DNA from: Sediminicola luteus
GTDB taxonomy: Bacteria > Bacteroidota > Bacteroidia > Flavobacteriales > Flavobacteriaceae
Reading direction: 5' to 3'
NCBI RefSeq assembly: GCF_002514735.1
Contig: NZ_KZ300476.1
Coordinates: 248,001 to 312,000 of the forward strand
Length of the DNA stretch: 64,000 nt
Both the position numbers and the translations under genes were made by a program. Positions 9,401 through 18,061 of this stretch are shown one piece after another. The notes beneath the pieces were generated by a model. The model saw only the letters and a program-made list of their open reading frames with translations. It had not been told where the DNA came from and did not search any database. Each line of letters begins with the position of its first letter. Within the stretch, counting starts at the first letter, position 1.

Positions 9401-10603
9401 GCGCAGATTCACTCGCCAAGTAGCATTAGGATCCAAGGCTTCAGGTATATAGATGTCTACATGCAAATGGGTCATTTCGGTAGCATCTATGGTGGGGACT
9501 TCTTTATTGAATTCAATACCCACAAAATTGTAGTTGATATAATTTAAGACATGGTCTCCATCAACGGTAAAGTCTGCCGATACGGTGGTTTGGAACGGGG
9601 CATAATACCCATTATAAAAATCGACGGGTACATTGGTATAGGCATCACTGAAAATAGAAATAACATCGTCGGCTACTTTATCAGGAAGTGGGGCTGGCTC
9701 AAATTCCCTAACCTGAAGGGTTAACGAACCCATGGCCGCTACATCGCCCATAGAAGCCGTGATTACAGCCTCACCTTGGGCCAAAATGCGAACGGTGGAA
9801 ACTTGGGTGGTTTCATCTACAACCACTTGCGCCACTTGCGGATTAGAAGAAGCAAGTGTAAAAAATGCCGGCGCGGCATTTACGGCCTGACTAACCCCAT
9901 TGGGAAGACTAAAACTAACCCCCAAACCGGAAACGGGCACCTCTTGGCCTACAAAAACCGTTGATGTTACCTCTTCACCATTTTGGATATAGGCCTGTAC
10001 CTGCCCTATGGTTCCCGAATTTTCGAATCGTAATTCATCTATCCAGAAGCTATAACCTTTCCCATTATCAGGGGTATCTACAAAATAGAACATTCCTTCC
10101 TCCATGGTCAATCGGGCGGGGTCGGGTAATAAAATGTAATATTTTGTCCAAGCCGTACTAAAGGCTACATCGGTAATTGAGGTGCGGTACATTTGGGTAT
10201 CGGTAAGACCAAAACCCAATTCTTGTATTATGGCACCTTGAGAGGCCTTGCCCCAAAAGCTCAATACATTGTAACCGCTTAGATTGCGACCAGTCTTATC
10301 AAAAAATATACCTCCGGCATAACCACTCTCGGGATCCCCTTGGTTGGGTATATCGAATCGCATGGCACTATCGGATTTATCATAGGTCACCTCTTCATCT
10401 AGTTGAAAGGCAGTAACTTTTGAGTCGCCGAAAGCGGTATAATCCAATCCGGGACTAAAGCCATCGGTAAACACTGCCGCCGTATCGGGCAAACTGGCCG
10501 GAAAGGCGTCGCTATCGTCTGGTTCGCATCCCATAAATACGGCCAAAGCCAATACGAGTAAAACCAGGGCTATCACATATGTGGATATATTCAATTTCTT
10601 CAT
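6470..10603 (-). CDS. Surface lipoprotein with six tandem carbohydrate-binding-like domains
   Basis: I place the start at ATG 10603, 10 nt after the stop of the upstream gene; it gives a clean lipoprotein signal (FMGC, Cys26) followed by acidic EPDDSD, a likely surface-export signal. The 1377-residue protein has an N-terminal CBM-like domain (about 30-195), an Ig-like domain (about 196-305), then six domains of about 178 residues. Each starts with a [VI]SIF[SG][DE]AYT motif and ends with DN[VL]Y[FL]; they are joined by Pro/Thr/Ala linkers. Domains 3-6 are almost identical. No catalytic motif is visible, so the role is probably glycan capture at the surface for the glucanases beside it, replacing or adding to SusD-type proteins. 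This SIFSDAYT domain also occurs as an accessory module in marine Bacteroidota glucanases; the ligand is inferred from context. Confidence 0.7.
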   Translation of the reverse strand: MKKLNISTYVIALVLLVLALAVFMGCEPDDSDAFPASLPDTAAVFTDGFSPGLDYTAFGDSKVTAFQLDEEVTYDKSDSAMRFDIPNQGDPESGYAGGIFFDKTGRNLSGYNVLSFWGKASQGAIIQELGFGLTDTQMYRTSITDVAFSTAWTKYYILLPDPARLTMEEGMFYFVDTPDNGKGYSFWIDELRFENSGTIGQVQAYIQNGEEVTSTVFVGQEVPVSGLGVSFSLPNGVSQAVNAAPAFFTLASSNPQVAQVVVDETTQVSTVRILAQGEAVITASMGDVAAMGSLTLQVREFEPAPLPDKVADDVISIFSDAYTNVPVDFYNGYYAPFQTTVSADFTVDGDHVLNYINYNFVGIEFNKEVPTIDATEMTHLHVDIYIPEALDPNATWRVNLRDFGADGNFDGGDDTIASQLLTTASDPALVSEQWISVDMDIRDMANKATLGQIVFDAEGDTSPRPSGFYVDNLYLYNDQGTGGGGPQPIPPTTAAPTPTLDAAQVVSIFSDAYTDVPNQGFNQYGAATFAEIPVADNATLNYKQSDNPGGNFQVIELGAENQIDATAMELTDFHVDLWFPNPVNENTAFLLKVVNIAPDITSEALIRIDANATPAMAQGQWLAIDLTMDQLQAAGLAANSNIQQVVIDLLDAGEVYIDNLYFSKSNGAGGSAPTTSAPEPPARDAADVISIFGEAYTNITGIDYDPNWGQSGHMQVNTAFDSGDGNLALAYPSFNYQGTDFSGNAQNASEMEFLHVDIWVPAGTDRQVKVSPINNGTGEGEVLVSVPLIPGSWNSVDLPIADFTGMTWDSVVQLKFDGQFNGDGSANTDPFDMYLDNVYFYKEPSAPSAAPTTSAPEPLARDAADVISIFGEAYTNITGIDYDPNWGQSGHMQVNTAFDPGDGNLALAYPSFNYQGTDFSGNAQNASEMEFLHVDIWVPAGTDRQVKVSPINNGTGEGEVLVSVPLTPGAWNSVDLPMADFTGMTWDSVVQLKFDGQFNGDGSANTDPFDIYLDNVYFYKEPSAPSTAPTTSAPAPPVRDAADVISIFGEAYTNITGIDYDPNWGQSGHMQVNTAFDPGDGNLALAYPSFNYQGTDFSGNAQNAATMQFLHVDIWVPAGTDRQVKVSPINNGTGAGEVLVSVPLTPGAWNSVDLPIGDFTGMTWDSVFQLKFDGQFNGDGSANTDPFDIYLDNVYFYKEPSAPSTAPTTSAPAPPVRDAADVISIFGEAYTNITGVDYDPNWGQSGHMQVNTAFDPGDGNLALAYPNFNYQGTDFSGNAQNAASMQFLHVDIWVPAGTDRQVKVSPINNGTGAGEVLVSVPLTPGAWNSVDLPIGDFTGMTWDSVFQLKFDGQFNGDGSANTDPFDVYLDNVYFYKN
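6473..8608 (-). repeat. Four tandem 534-bp repeats inside the binding-domain gene
   Basis: Four units of exactly 534 bp (178 codons) follow each other: about 6473-7006, 7007-7540, 7541-8074 and 8075-8608. The two units nearest the 3' end of the gene are identical over long stretches (compare 6520-6755 with 7054-7289). The other two differ at scattered, mostly third codon positions. The unit length is kept without indels, which points to recent unequal crossing-over or gene conversion under selection for reading frame. Confidence 0.95.
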
Positions 10604-10613
10604 GGCTTTTTCT

Positions 10614-13600
10614 TTACTTTCCAATGTTAATATGAATGTAGGTGCGTATCTCCCATTCCTCGCCTTGGCCAAAACCTTGGTCGAGTGCCCCTTGGTATAA
10701 GTATCTTGGGGAGTATTGATCTAGGGAACGCCAAGTATAGCGTATACCTAAGCGGGTGTTGGGCAAAATAAACCAATCGGGCTTACCTACCGTTGTCGAT
10801 AAATCGGCAGTTAGCTGTAAGGGAAAGGTTAGGTTAAAATCGCGATGGTAATCAAAAGGTCCCCAATCGTCTACCTTGACCGCCCCTATAAACTTCATCT
10901 TTTTATAAATGGCCCTGAGATCGGTACCGTATCGCGTAATGGTTCGGTTAATAGCATCACCAGGGTCGGTACCCCAGGCATTGGGTTGTGCCGTACCGGT
11001 GTAAAAATTAATGATAAACCCAAAATCGCGGGTAAGTTTTGAGACTACCCTGCCGTGCAACTCCCACAAATCTTCGGCCGGAGGAGCCAAAGGGAACGCT
11101 ATGGGGTTACGACCCGTATCGTCGAAACCAATAGCCGCATCTTGACTGGTGGGTAAATGCCTGTAGACGAACCCAAGACTTGCCGCAAAGGTGGCATCTT
11201 CGGTATAATCGTTATCCCATTCGTAGAACCAAGTGGCCGGAGTAGGATCGAAAGTGAGTAATATCTCCCCGGCTACGGTTTCCCTATTGGCCCTAACGGC
11301 AAAAGGATCGTCTATAATATTCCGTTTACGAATGGGTGCATCGAAGGGTATAGGGTCTACCAATGGTTTTTGCCATAGAAAATTAGGTGCTATTTGCAAA
11401 TTGCCGACCGAATAGGTAAACCCGGTCAGGAAATTGTATTGATTTCCACTACCGCTATCTTTTAAACGCCAACCCGTAAAGGTCTTGGTCTGATCCGCAC
11501 CACCAAAAGCAACCAAACCAATGGCGGCAGCCTGGCCATACCAATTGAACTTACCCCCTGAATAGGAAATTTTCACTTTTCCTCCCCAGGTATCACTAGA
11601 TTCTACCACGTCGGTTAGCTCGGTATAGGAACCATCGGTGTTCTGCCTAACAATACTATACTCGCGACCCACTAAAGGCTCGCCCCCCCAAATGCCCCCT
11701 ACCTCTAGGGCCAAATCGCCAAATTCACGTTTGGCATGTAAGGTAAGTCTTCGGGTTTTAGGTTGCGGTATTGCTATGGAAGTTTGAGCCTGTTCGGCAT
11801 CGTCTACATCTTCGTGATATATACCGGTTAGATCTATTTTCGCCAGAGCAGTACTATACTTGACCAAAAATGCCGGGTTGGCCCCCCACCATAATTCAGG
11901 GCCCGCAGCGATTTTTAAACCTGACAGTGATTTTTTACCCTCAAATTCAAACCCAAAAGGTGCTTCCCCGTTATACAGGTCGAGATTAGGCCCGTAATTG
12001 GCCTCGGGATACAAACCGAAAAAATCGCCTTCGTAGCCCCAATGGTAATGCCCGGTTCTATAAAACCCCTTGAAATTAAAATCTTGATGCTGCCATTCGA
12101 ATTCCGATTGGTACACCTGTACCCGATTTAGATCGGTTAGTGCCAAATCGCCATTATCGGTTTCAACGGTACGGGTACGCCCCCGGTTTTCATAGAAAAT
12201 CTCGTTAATCGGATTGGTAGCTACATTACCCAAAATATTGAAACTAACATTGGCATTAAAACCTTCGGTAGGCGAAGCCTCTACATCTACGTAGTAAGAC
12301 TCCATATGATCGAAGCCCTGCTTATTGGGAAAAGTGGTTTCGTTGTTTGGATCGGCATCTTCCGGTGTTGTAATTAGGTTGCCACCGGTGGTAAAAGTGG
12401 TAAACTCTGCCCGTAGGCCGCCTATACGTATCGCACTCGATTTTTCACTGACCATGGCGGCCTTATCGCCCCGAGCCTGTATTACGGCATCGATCAATTC
12501 TATTTCGGCAAATTCAGAGTCCAAAGTCTCCATTCGCATAGTATAGGCGAACGGGTCTATATCGTGTACCTCCTTTAAGGCATAATAGGCCGCCCTCGGA
12601 TACAACTCATAATACCCATGGGCATCGGTCTGGCCTTTGGCACAAATACCGAACCACTCTTCGTTCATATTGTTCTGGCCTTCTTTATGGTCAAAAGTAT
12701 AGCCTCCATTGGCCCATGAGGCATTGGTGTCGTGTACATCTAAATTCTTGGTTTGACCATATTTCCACCAGCCATCACTGAATTGAAAGGTAAACCCTCC
12801 CAAAGAGTTCTGAGACTTACCCAGCCCAGCGGCATTGGCGTATATCTCTTTCCAGTTGCCCACCATATAATGGGCTTGGGCCATTTGATCTTCTTTATTG
12901 GTTAGTGCATTAAAGGCATCGGAGCCAAACTCGGTAAAAAGAATAGGTTTACCATATTCGTTCTTTACCCGTTCAAAAGCATCGCCAAAGGAAATACCCC
13001 TATACATATTGGTCCCAAAAACATCTACATCTGGGCATTCTTGGGCAATGATATCCAAAAACAAGAGGTCGCCATTACACAGGGCTATCGGATGCCCCGT
13101 ATCGATGGCCTTCATGGCGATGGCCGCTTCGTTGAACAATTTGTACATGGCCCTTGCCCTTTCGGTCGATTTACGATCTTGAATTGGAATATCTTCTGTT
13201 TCCGCACCTTCCCAGAAAAGACCGTAATTGTTTTCGTTACCTAATAAAAAGAGTAACAACCCACGGGTATTTTTATAGGTTTTGGCAAGTTGTGTCGTTT
13301 CCTTTAACAATAACTGCTTTACCCGGGGGTCGGCATATTCGGTATTGGCCATCCAAGTGCCATCTATTGTTAAACCGTAACGACCGAAGGAATGGTTAAG
13401 CATGGTGTAAATACCATAATTATCGTAGATATAGGTTATCCATTTCGGGGGTACCCCAGTGTATTGCCTAATGGCATTTACCCCCATATTACGCAATAAG
13501 GCCATTTCGTTGTCCAGCGCATTTTTAATAAAGGCATCGGACTGTTTCCATAAACTGTAGTTGTAATTGGTACCTATGGGAAAATAATCCCAATTCATAC

Positions 13601-13733
13601 CATTTACCATAAAAGGCCGGCCTTCTACCAAAAGAGCGGTTCCCCTTTGATCGTTGACCAAGCTTACCTTAGATGATTGTGCCCCTACCGAAATGCCCAG
13701 TAACAAACACAAGATGATAATGCTGTTCTTCAT
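10614..13733 (-). CDS. Clan GH-A glycosidase fused to a putative outer-membrane beta-barrel
   Basis: This is a 1039-residue protein with an SPI signal peptide (cleavage near VGAQS, residue 20). Residues 25-410 form a TIM-barrel hydrolase of the GH2/GH5 type: Glu167 in LLGNENNYG is the likely acid/base and Glu268 in ILFTEFGSDA the likely nucleophile. From about residue 470 to the end the sequence changes to short alternating beta-strands rich in Tyr, Trp, Phe and Gly with polar turns. This is the look of a 14-18-stranded outer-membrane barrel (for example KFNWYGQAAAIGLV, FGFIINFYTG, TRLGIRYTWRS). The chain ends EIRTYIHINIGK, a final amphipathic strand. It heads the structural genes of the glucan locus. 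The glycosidase call is firm; the barrel is inferred from pattern only. It may anchor the enzyme on the surface or couple hydrolysis to import. Confidence 0.7.
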   Translation of the reverse strand: MKNSIIILCLLLGISVGAQSSKVSLVNDQRGTALLVEGRPFMVNGMNWDYFPIGTNYNYSLWKQSDAFIKNALDNEMALLRNMGVNAIRQYTGVPPKWITYIYDNYGIYTMLNHSFGRYGLTIDGTWMANTEYADPRVKQLLLKETTQLAKTYKNTRGLLLFLLGNENNYGLFWEGAETEDIPIQDRKSTERARAMYKLFNEAAIAMKAIDTGHPIALCNGDLLFLDIIAQECPDVDVFGTNMYRGISFGDAFERVKNEYGKPILFTEFGSDAFNALTNKEDQMAQAHYMVGNWKEIYANAAGLGKSQNSLGGFTFQFSDGWWKYGQTKNLDVHDTNASWANGGYTFDHKEGQNNMNEEWFGICAKGQTDAHGYYELYPRAAYYALKEVHDIDPFAYTMRMETLDSEFAEIELIDAVIQARGDKAAMVSEKSSAIRIGGLRAEFTTFTTGGNLITTPEDADPNNETTFPNKQGFDHMESYYVDVEASPTEGFNANVSFNILGNVATNPINEIFYENRGRTRTVETDNGDLALTDLNRVQVYQSEFEWQHQDFNFKGFYRTGHYHWGYEGDFFGLYPEANYGPNLDLYNGEAPFGFEFEGKKSLSGLKIAAGPELWWGANPAFLVKYSTALAKIDLTGIYHEDVDDAEQAQTSIAIPQPKTRRLTLHAKREFGDLALEVGGIWGGEPLVGREYSIVRQNTDGSYTELTDVVESSDTWGGKVKISYSGGKFNWYGQAAAIGLVAFGGADQTKTFTGWRLKDSGSGNQYNFLTGFTYSVGNLQIAPNFLWQKPLVDPIPFDAPIRKRNIIDDPFAVRANRETVAGEILLTFDPTPATWFYEWDNDYTEDATFAASLGFVYRHLPTSQDAAIGFDDTGRNPIAFPLAPPAEDLWELHGRVVSKLTRDFGFIINFYTGTAQPNAWGTDPGDAINRTITRYGTDLRAIYKKMKFIGAVKVDDWGPFDYHRDFNLTFPLQLTADLSTTVGKPDWFILPNTRLGIRYTWRSLDQYSPRYLYQGALDQGFGQGEEWEIRTYIHINIGK

Positions 13734-14034
13734 TAGTACGATTTTTTTGGATTCGAGCCCAACAATCGCACTACCCTAGTTTTTCTTATGAATAAACCAA
13801 CCAGCAGTGGATTATTAGGTTTGGTTCAAATTAGCCCTACTGAATAAAGATTCCGCATTTTTCGCCTTTACAAAAAACATACATCACAACAAAAGTTATA
13901 GTTTTTCACCTAGTATGCAATAATAGCAGCCGTTAGCCGTCAGAAACACATCGGGAAGAAATCGCAAGAAAAAGCCGGCTGTAAGGCCTTTGTATAGGTA
14001 ATGTTGTGGTATTTGATGGTGGTTATTCCAACAT
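13734..14034. other. 301-bp intergenic region between regulator and glucan operon
   Basis: No open reading frame of note on either strand. It must carry the promoter of the beta-glucan operon, which is transcribed leftwards. On the minus strand I see only near-matches to the TAnnTTTG element (around 13826-13832 and 13891-13899, each with one base too many or too few), and no clear terminator for the regulator gene. The sequence is AT-rich with short direct repeats (CGGCTAACGGCT on the minus strand near 13930-13941). Confidence 0.5.
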
Positions 14035-16845
14035 TTATAGGTCCATGATGTATTTTACGAGGTTTTCGTCGCGATCTAATTGCATTTTTTTTCGCAAACG
14101 GTACCTTTTTATCTCTACACTACGGGTAGAAATATTGAATAATGGGGCAATTTCTTTAGAGCTTAAATTAAGTCTGAGGTACGCACATAAGCGAATATCG
14201 TTAGGAGAAAGTTTGGGATGTTTCGCCTGAAGCTTACCCAAGAATTCGCGATCTACATTATCAAAGGCCTCCTTGAACATTTCCCAATCATCACCGCGGC
14301 CCAAATCGGTTTCTATTATATTCAATAAAGAACGTATGCCTTCTTGGGTAAGGTTAGAACTCCTTAATTCATCACGGATTTTTTGAAGCAGTTCATTTTT
14401 CCTCACCATATTTAAGGTAGATGCGGCCAACTCTTTGCTTTTACCTTTAAAATCTTCACGTAATTTCGCATTACGCATTTGTATCAGCTCCTTCTCGTTT
14501 TTGGCCTTGATCAGATCGAGCTCACGTTTATTCCGTTCTATGAGTTGCTCTTGTTTCTTACGATAATAGCCTTTATAGGTCTGATGAATAAATCGAGCCA
14601 ATACCAAAGCCATTAAACCGTAGATCAAAAACATTATACGAGCGGCATACCAAGGGGGGTGAATTTCAAAATCCATTGTGGCCGTATTCGTAGAGACCCT
14701 ATTGCCAATTTTAGCCCTTAGTTCGAACTGATACTTTCCCGGACTAAGGTTTTCAAAGGTCACCGAGCTGTTGGTTGTCCAATCGGACCAATTATCAAAG
14801 CTTCCCTTTAACCTATACCCGTACTGGGCTTCTGGAATTTTTCGATAATCGGGTGAGTAAAATGTAAAACCGATATTGTTTTTGTCCCAAGACAACGAAG
14901 TAAAGCCCTTTTTTGATATGGTCTCACCTTTACTTACATCTTTCGAATCGTTTAAAAGATACACCCTATCTATATACACTTGAAAATCTTTGACTTCCAA
15001 TTTATCGGAATTCATGATAACGAAACCTGATCTTGACCCCATCAAATATTGGTTTTCAGCTTGAATGGAGACCAAGCTTTCATAGCCTACGATTCCGTTC
15101 CTAAATGCTTCGGAAAGGGGAATTTTGGTTATTTCCGGAATCTCTGCTGTTGTGCCCTGTCGTAATCGATACAAATTCTGTTCGCCAAACAACCATAATG
15201 CCCCTGCCTTCCGATCAGAAATCATTTTTCCACTTATATAAGTATCTTCCTGAAATTCGCTTTGGAAGGGTTCATTCATCTTAAATCCACCCGACTTTTT
15301 ATCATAAACATGCAGTCCCGATTTGGCATGGTAAAGGAGACTATCATTATACAGTGCCAGACCGGAATCGGCATTGGCCAATTCGGTGTAGGCCCGGTTT
15401 TCTAACACACTGGAGAAATCATCTGAGATTTGAAGCTTGAACAGACCTTTGTATTCGTGGTTAACCCAAATATGACCATCATAGAGCTCAAAATAACGTG
15501 AGGAAAGATCAAAGCCATCAATCTTGTTGCGAACTTGCCATAGGTCATTTTTGCGTTCCAACACCTTAAGGCCCGTATAACTCCCTTCGAGCCAAAGACC
15601 AGGTGAATTTGGTACGGCCATAATTTTCCAACTTCCGGCCGTTCGTGTTATATGTTCTGCCTTGCCCCCATCTATTAGGTAAGTACCATTATGGTGACCG
15701 CAGACCAACTGACCCTCTACCTCATCTAAAAACCAAACCTGACCTTGGGTACCGGGAACAAAACTAAAGGCATCTCTAGTATCTAATTTTCGGTAAAAAA
15801 GACCTTGATTGGTACCTAAATACAAATTTCCTTGCCAAGGGCGAGCGGCATAAACACTACCCAAGTTCCCTTGGTTATCTTTAAAAATTGAAAATGCCGA
15901 TTGCAGCTCATAATACCCTATTCCGTTGTCGAGCCCCAACCAGATACCTCCGCTGACGCCTTCGAAAACCGATAATACGGTATTGTTGGCCAATGCGGTC
16001 TTACGGTTTATCTTATGAACTACGTCACCATCTTCATCTATCAAATATGCCCCTTGGCGCACCGTTCCCACAAGATACCCCCCTCCACGAACGTGTATGC
16101 CAGAATAAATCAGTGCCTGGGAAAGTTCGTTTTGAACAGACAAAAAACAGGTTTCCAGACCTTTAGGAGAGGTCTGCACAAAACCAAGTTGCTTTATCAA
16201 GTAACGAATGCCCCCAGCAAAAGGAAAAATACCGACCACTTCATAATCCTTGACCCAATCATGGGTTTCCTTTGGTGTTTGTACCCCACCAGTCATCTGA
16301 AATATGCCCTGACCCATACGTTGTAGCCAAAGGCTTCCGTTTACCTTAAAAATTTTGGATATTTTTTCTTCCGATTCAGTGATTCGGATTTCTTCCGTGG
16401 CGGGATTAAAAGTATATAACCGATCAAAGGATTGAAAAACGATATGACCATCGATTTCGAGTATGTTCCAAAACTCTTCATCGGTCTTTAATCCGTTTTT
16501 TACCTTTTTGGCTATAGAAGTATATTTTAATTGCCCTGTTAAATCCCGTTCCCAGTAGCCAAACTCCATATAACAGCCGGTATAAACTCGCGGTCCTTCT
16601 ACCCATACTGAGCGCATCAAGGTTTCATTCGGACTCGGATATAAGTGCCATTGGGCACCATTATATTCCAACAACCCTTTATTGTTGGCCACAAAAATGC
16701 GTTTATCCAAAGATTGGGCTATAGCCCAGTTCTGGTTCTCGGCCCCATATTCATTGGGTGCATAATTGATTATGGGTGGTAGTTCCTGTCCTCCAAGGAA
16801 AAAGGATATCCCCAAACATAAAATGAAAAAGAAATGCTTAACCAT
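14035..16845 (-). CDS. Membrane-spanning sensor-regulator: Reg_prop/Y_Y_Y periplasmic domain and LuxR-type HTH
   Basis: Start chosen at ATG 16845, which gives a signal-anchor (HFFFILCLGISFFLGG) right at the N-terminus; the frame stays open 5 codons further up to a TTG. The 936-residue protein has a periplasmic beta-propeller-like region (about 25-640), a Y_Y_Y Ig-like domain (about 655-725, YGYRLKGSFDNWSDW), one transmembrane helix (about 733-755), a long cytoplasmic coiled coil and a C-terminal LuxR/GerE helix-turn-helix (about 875-930, LSSKEIAPLFNISTRSVE). There is no histidine kinase or receiver domain, so sensing and DNA binding are in one chain, unlike hybrid two-component systems. It lies directly upstream of the glucan genes on the same strand and is the likely local activator responding to a glucan oligosaccharide. 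Confidence 0.85.
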   Translation of the reverse strand: MVKHFFFILCLGISFFLGGQELPPIINYAPNEYGAENQNWAIAQSLDKRIFVANNKGLLEYNGAQWHLYPSPNETLMRSVWVEGPRVYTGCYMEFGYWERDLTGQLKYTSIAKKVKNGLKTDEEFWNILEIDGHIVFQSFDRLYTFNPATEEIRITESEEKISKIFKVNGSLWLQRMGQGIFQMTGGVQTPKETHDWVKDYEVVGIFPFAGGIRYLIKQLGFVQTSPKGLETCFLSVQNELSQALIYSGIHVRGGGYLVGTVRQGAYLIDEDGDVVHKINRKTALANNTVLSVFEGVSGGIWLGLDNGIGYYELQSAFSIFKDNQGNLGSVYAARPWQGNLYLGTNQGLFYRKLDTRDAFSFVPGTQGQVWFLDEVEGQLVCGHHNGTYLIDGGKAEHITRTAGSWKIMAVPNSPGLWLEGSYTGLKVLERKNDLWQVRNKIDGFDLSSRYFELYDGHIWVNHEYKGLFKLQISDDFSSVLENRAYTELANADSGLALYNDSLLYHAKSGLHVYDKKSGGFKMNEPFQSEFQEDTYISGKMISDRKAGALWLFGEQNLYRLRQGTTAEIPEITKIPLSEAFRNGIVGYESLVSIQAENQYLMGSRSGFVIMNSDKLEVKDFQVYIDRVYLLNDSKDVSKGETISKKGFTSLSWDKNNIGFTFYSPDYRKIPEAQYGYRLKGSFDNWSDWTTNSSVTFENLSPGKYQFELRAKIGNRVSTNTATMDFEIHPPWYAARIMFLIYGLMALVLARFIHQTYKGYYRKKQEQLIERNKRELDLIKAKNEKELIQMRNAKLREDFKGKSKELAASTLNMVRKNELLQKIRDELRSSNLTQEGIRSLLNIIETDLGRGDDWEMFKEAFDNVDREFLGKLQAKHPKLSPNDIRLCAYLRLNLSSKEIAPLFNISTRSVEIKRYRLRKKMQLDRDENLVKYIMDL

Positions 16846-16961
16846 GGCCCAGAATAACAACCTAAATATACAGCAAAATAGCCTAATGCGATTTAGTTTT
16901 CAGCTCTATTGACAACCTCTTAAACAACAATACCCTTATCCCAAAACAGCATCCTCAAAAA

Positions 16962-17645
16962 TTATTCATTTAAGTAATTTTGCAATTCCATTATCTTTTG
17001 TGGTGTATTAAAAACCCCACCGTAATACGATGTTACCGTGGCCGAAGTATCGTCTTTAACACCCCTTGAGGAAACACAAAGGTGTTTGGCATCTATTATG
17101 ACCGCAACATCTTCGGTACCCAAGGTTTGAACCATTTCCCGTGCGATTTGATTGGTTAGGCGTTCTTGCACTTGGGGTCTTTTGGCATAATATTGTACCA
17201 ATCTATTAAGCTTCGAGAGACCGATTACCTTACCCGAAGATATGTAGGCCACATGGGCCTTGCCTATGATTGGAACAAAATGGTGCTCGCAATTGGAATA
17301 AAAGGTAATATTCTTTTCGACCAACATTTGCTGGTATTGATATTTGTTATCGAATAAGGCTACCTTGGGTTTATTCATCGGGTTTAGACCTGAAAAAATT
17401 TCATCGATATACATTTTAGCTACCCTATTGGGAGTACCTTTTAGGGAATCGTCTGTAAGATCGAGCCCCATAACTTCCATAATCTGACCGAACAAATCGG
17501 CTATTTTTATTTTTTTCTCTTCATCACCCAACACAAAGGCATCTGGTCGCATAGGGGTTTCCAAACCCATATAAATATGATCATCACCTATTTCGTCTTC
17601 CGAAAATCCGTTCAGGGTTTGCTTCTCAATAAGGGTATTCCACAT
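16962..17645 (-). CDS. folE: GTP cyclohydrolase I
   Basis: This 227-residue cytoplasmic enzyme converts GTP to 7,8-dihydroneopterin triphosphate, the first step of folate and tetrahydropterin synthesis. The family core is present: the zinc site in NCEHHFVPIIGKAHVAYI, the second Cys in HLCVSSRGV, and the RGVKDDTSATVT loop. The first 40 residues are a variable N-terminal extension. Its ATG (17645) lies inside the upstream PTPS gene, giving a 20-nt overlap and probable translational coupling. The pairing with PTPS suggests that part of the product is directed to a tetrahydropterin cofactor rather than only to folate. Confidence 0.96.
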   Translation of the reverse strand: MWNTLIEKQTLNGFSEDEIGDDHIYMGLETPMRPDAFVLGDEEKKIKIADLFGQIMEVMGLDLTDDSLKGTPNRVAKMYIDEIFSGLNPMNKPKVALFDNKYQYQQMLVEKNITFYSNCEHHFVPIIGKAHVAYISSGKVIGLSKLNRLVQYYAKRPQVQERLTNQIAREMVQTLGTEDVAVIIDAKHLCVSSRGVKDDTSATVTSYYGGVFNTPQKIMELQNYLNE

Positions 17646-18036
17646 AATTTCTGGGTGTTTCGAATAATTTGACTTTCAATTCCAACCGCTCTTGTAGCTC
17701 AGACCGCAACAGCTTGTAAATTACCATGGCCATGTTTTCCGCCGTCGGATTAAGTTCCCGGAATTCTTCGGTGTCCAAATTCAGGTTTTTATGATCAAAC
17801 CTATCCAGCACCCTTTCCTTTATAAGATCCGAAAGTATTTTTGTATCGATAACATATCCGGTATGCGGATCAACCGTTCCGATTACCTTTACCTCTAAGT
17901 CATAGTTATGCCCGTGATAATTGGGATTGTTGCACTTTCCGAAAATGGATTTATTCTTTTCTTCACTCCAATGCTTATTATGAAGTCTATGTGCCGCATT
18001 AAAATGTTCACAACGTACTATGGCTACTTTTTCCAT
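17626..18036 (-). CDS. 6-pyruvoyl-tetrahydropterin synthase-type enzyme (PTPS/QueD family)
   Basis: This 136-residue T-fold enzyme has the zinc ligands His16, His41 and His43, catalytic Cys35, the Asp81-His82 pair (FDHKNLN) and pterin-anchoring Glu100 (PTAEN). The spacing GKC-NNPNY-HGHNY (Cys, five residues, HGH) is that of animal PTPS, whereas QueD enzymes such as the E. coli one have three residues between Cys and HGH. I therefore favour 6-pyruvoyl-tetrahydropterin synthesis from the FolE product over preQ0/queuosine synthesis. No que genes or sepiapterin reductase lie nearby. It is the first gene of a two-gene operon with folE. Confidence 0.85.
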   Translation of the reverse strand: MEKVAIVRCEHFNAAHRLHNKHWSEEKNKSIFGKCNNPNYHGHNYDLEVKVIGTVDPHTGYVIDTKILSDLIKERVLDRFDHKNLNLDTEEFRELNPTAENMAMVIYKLLRSELQERLELKVKLFETPRNYVEYPY

Positions 18037-18061
18037 TTGGATTGAACTAACGATTGGAATA

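Noticed and set aside
13734-14034. Promoter of the glucan operon with TAnnTTTG
   Set aside because: Only matches with wrong spacing (TA-n-TTTG and TA-nn-TTTTG) were seen; not strong enough to list.
17626-18036. Annotation as queD for queuosine synthesis
   Set aside because: Cys-x5-HGH spacing and the folE partner fit PTPS better, and no que genes are present; the alternative stays open.
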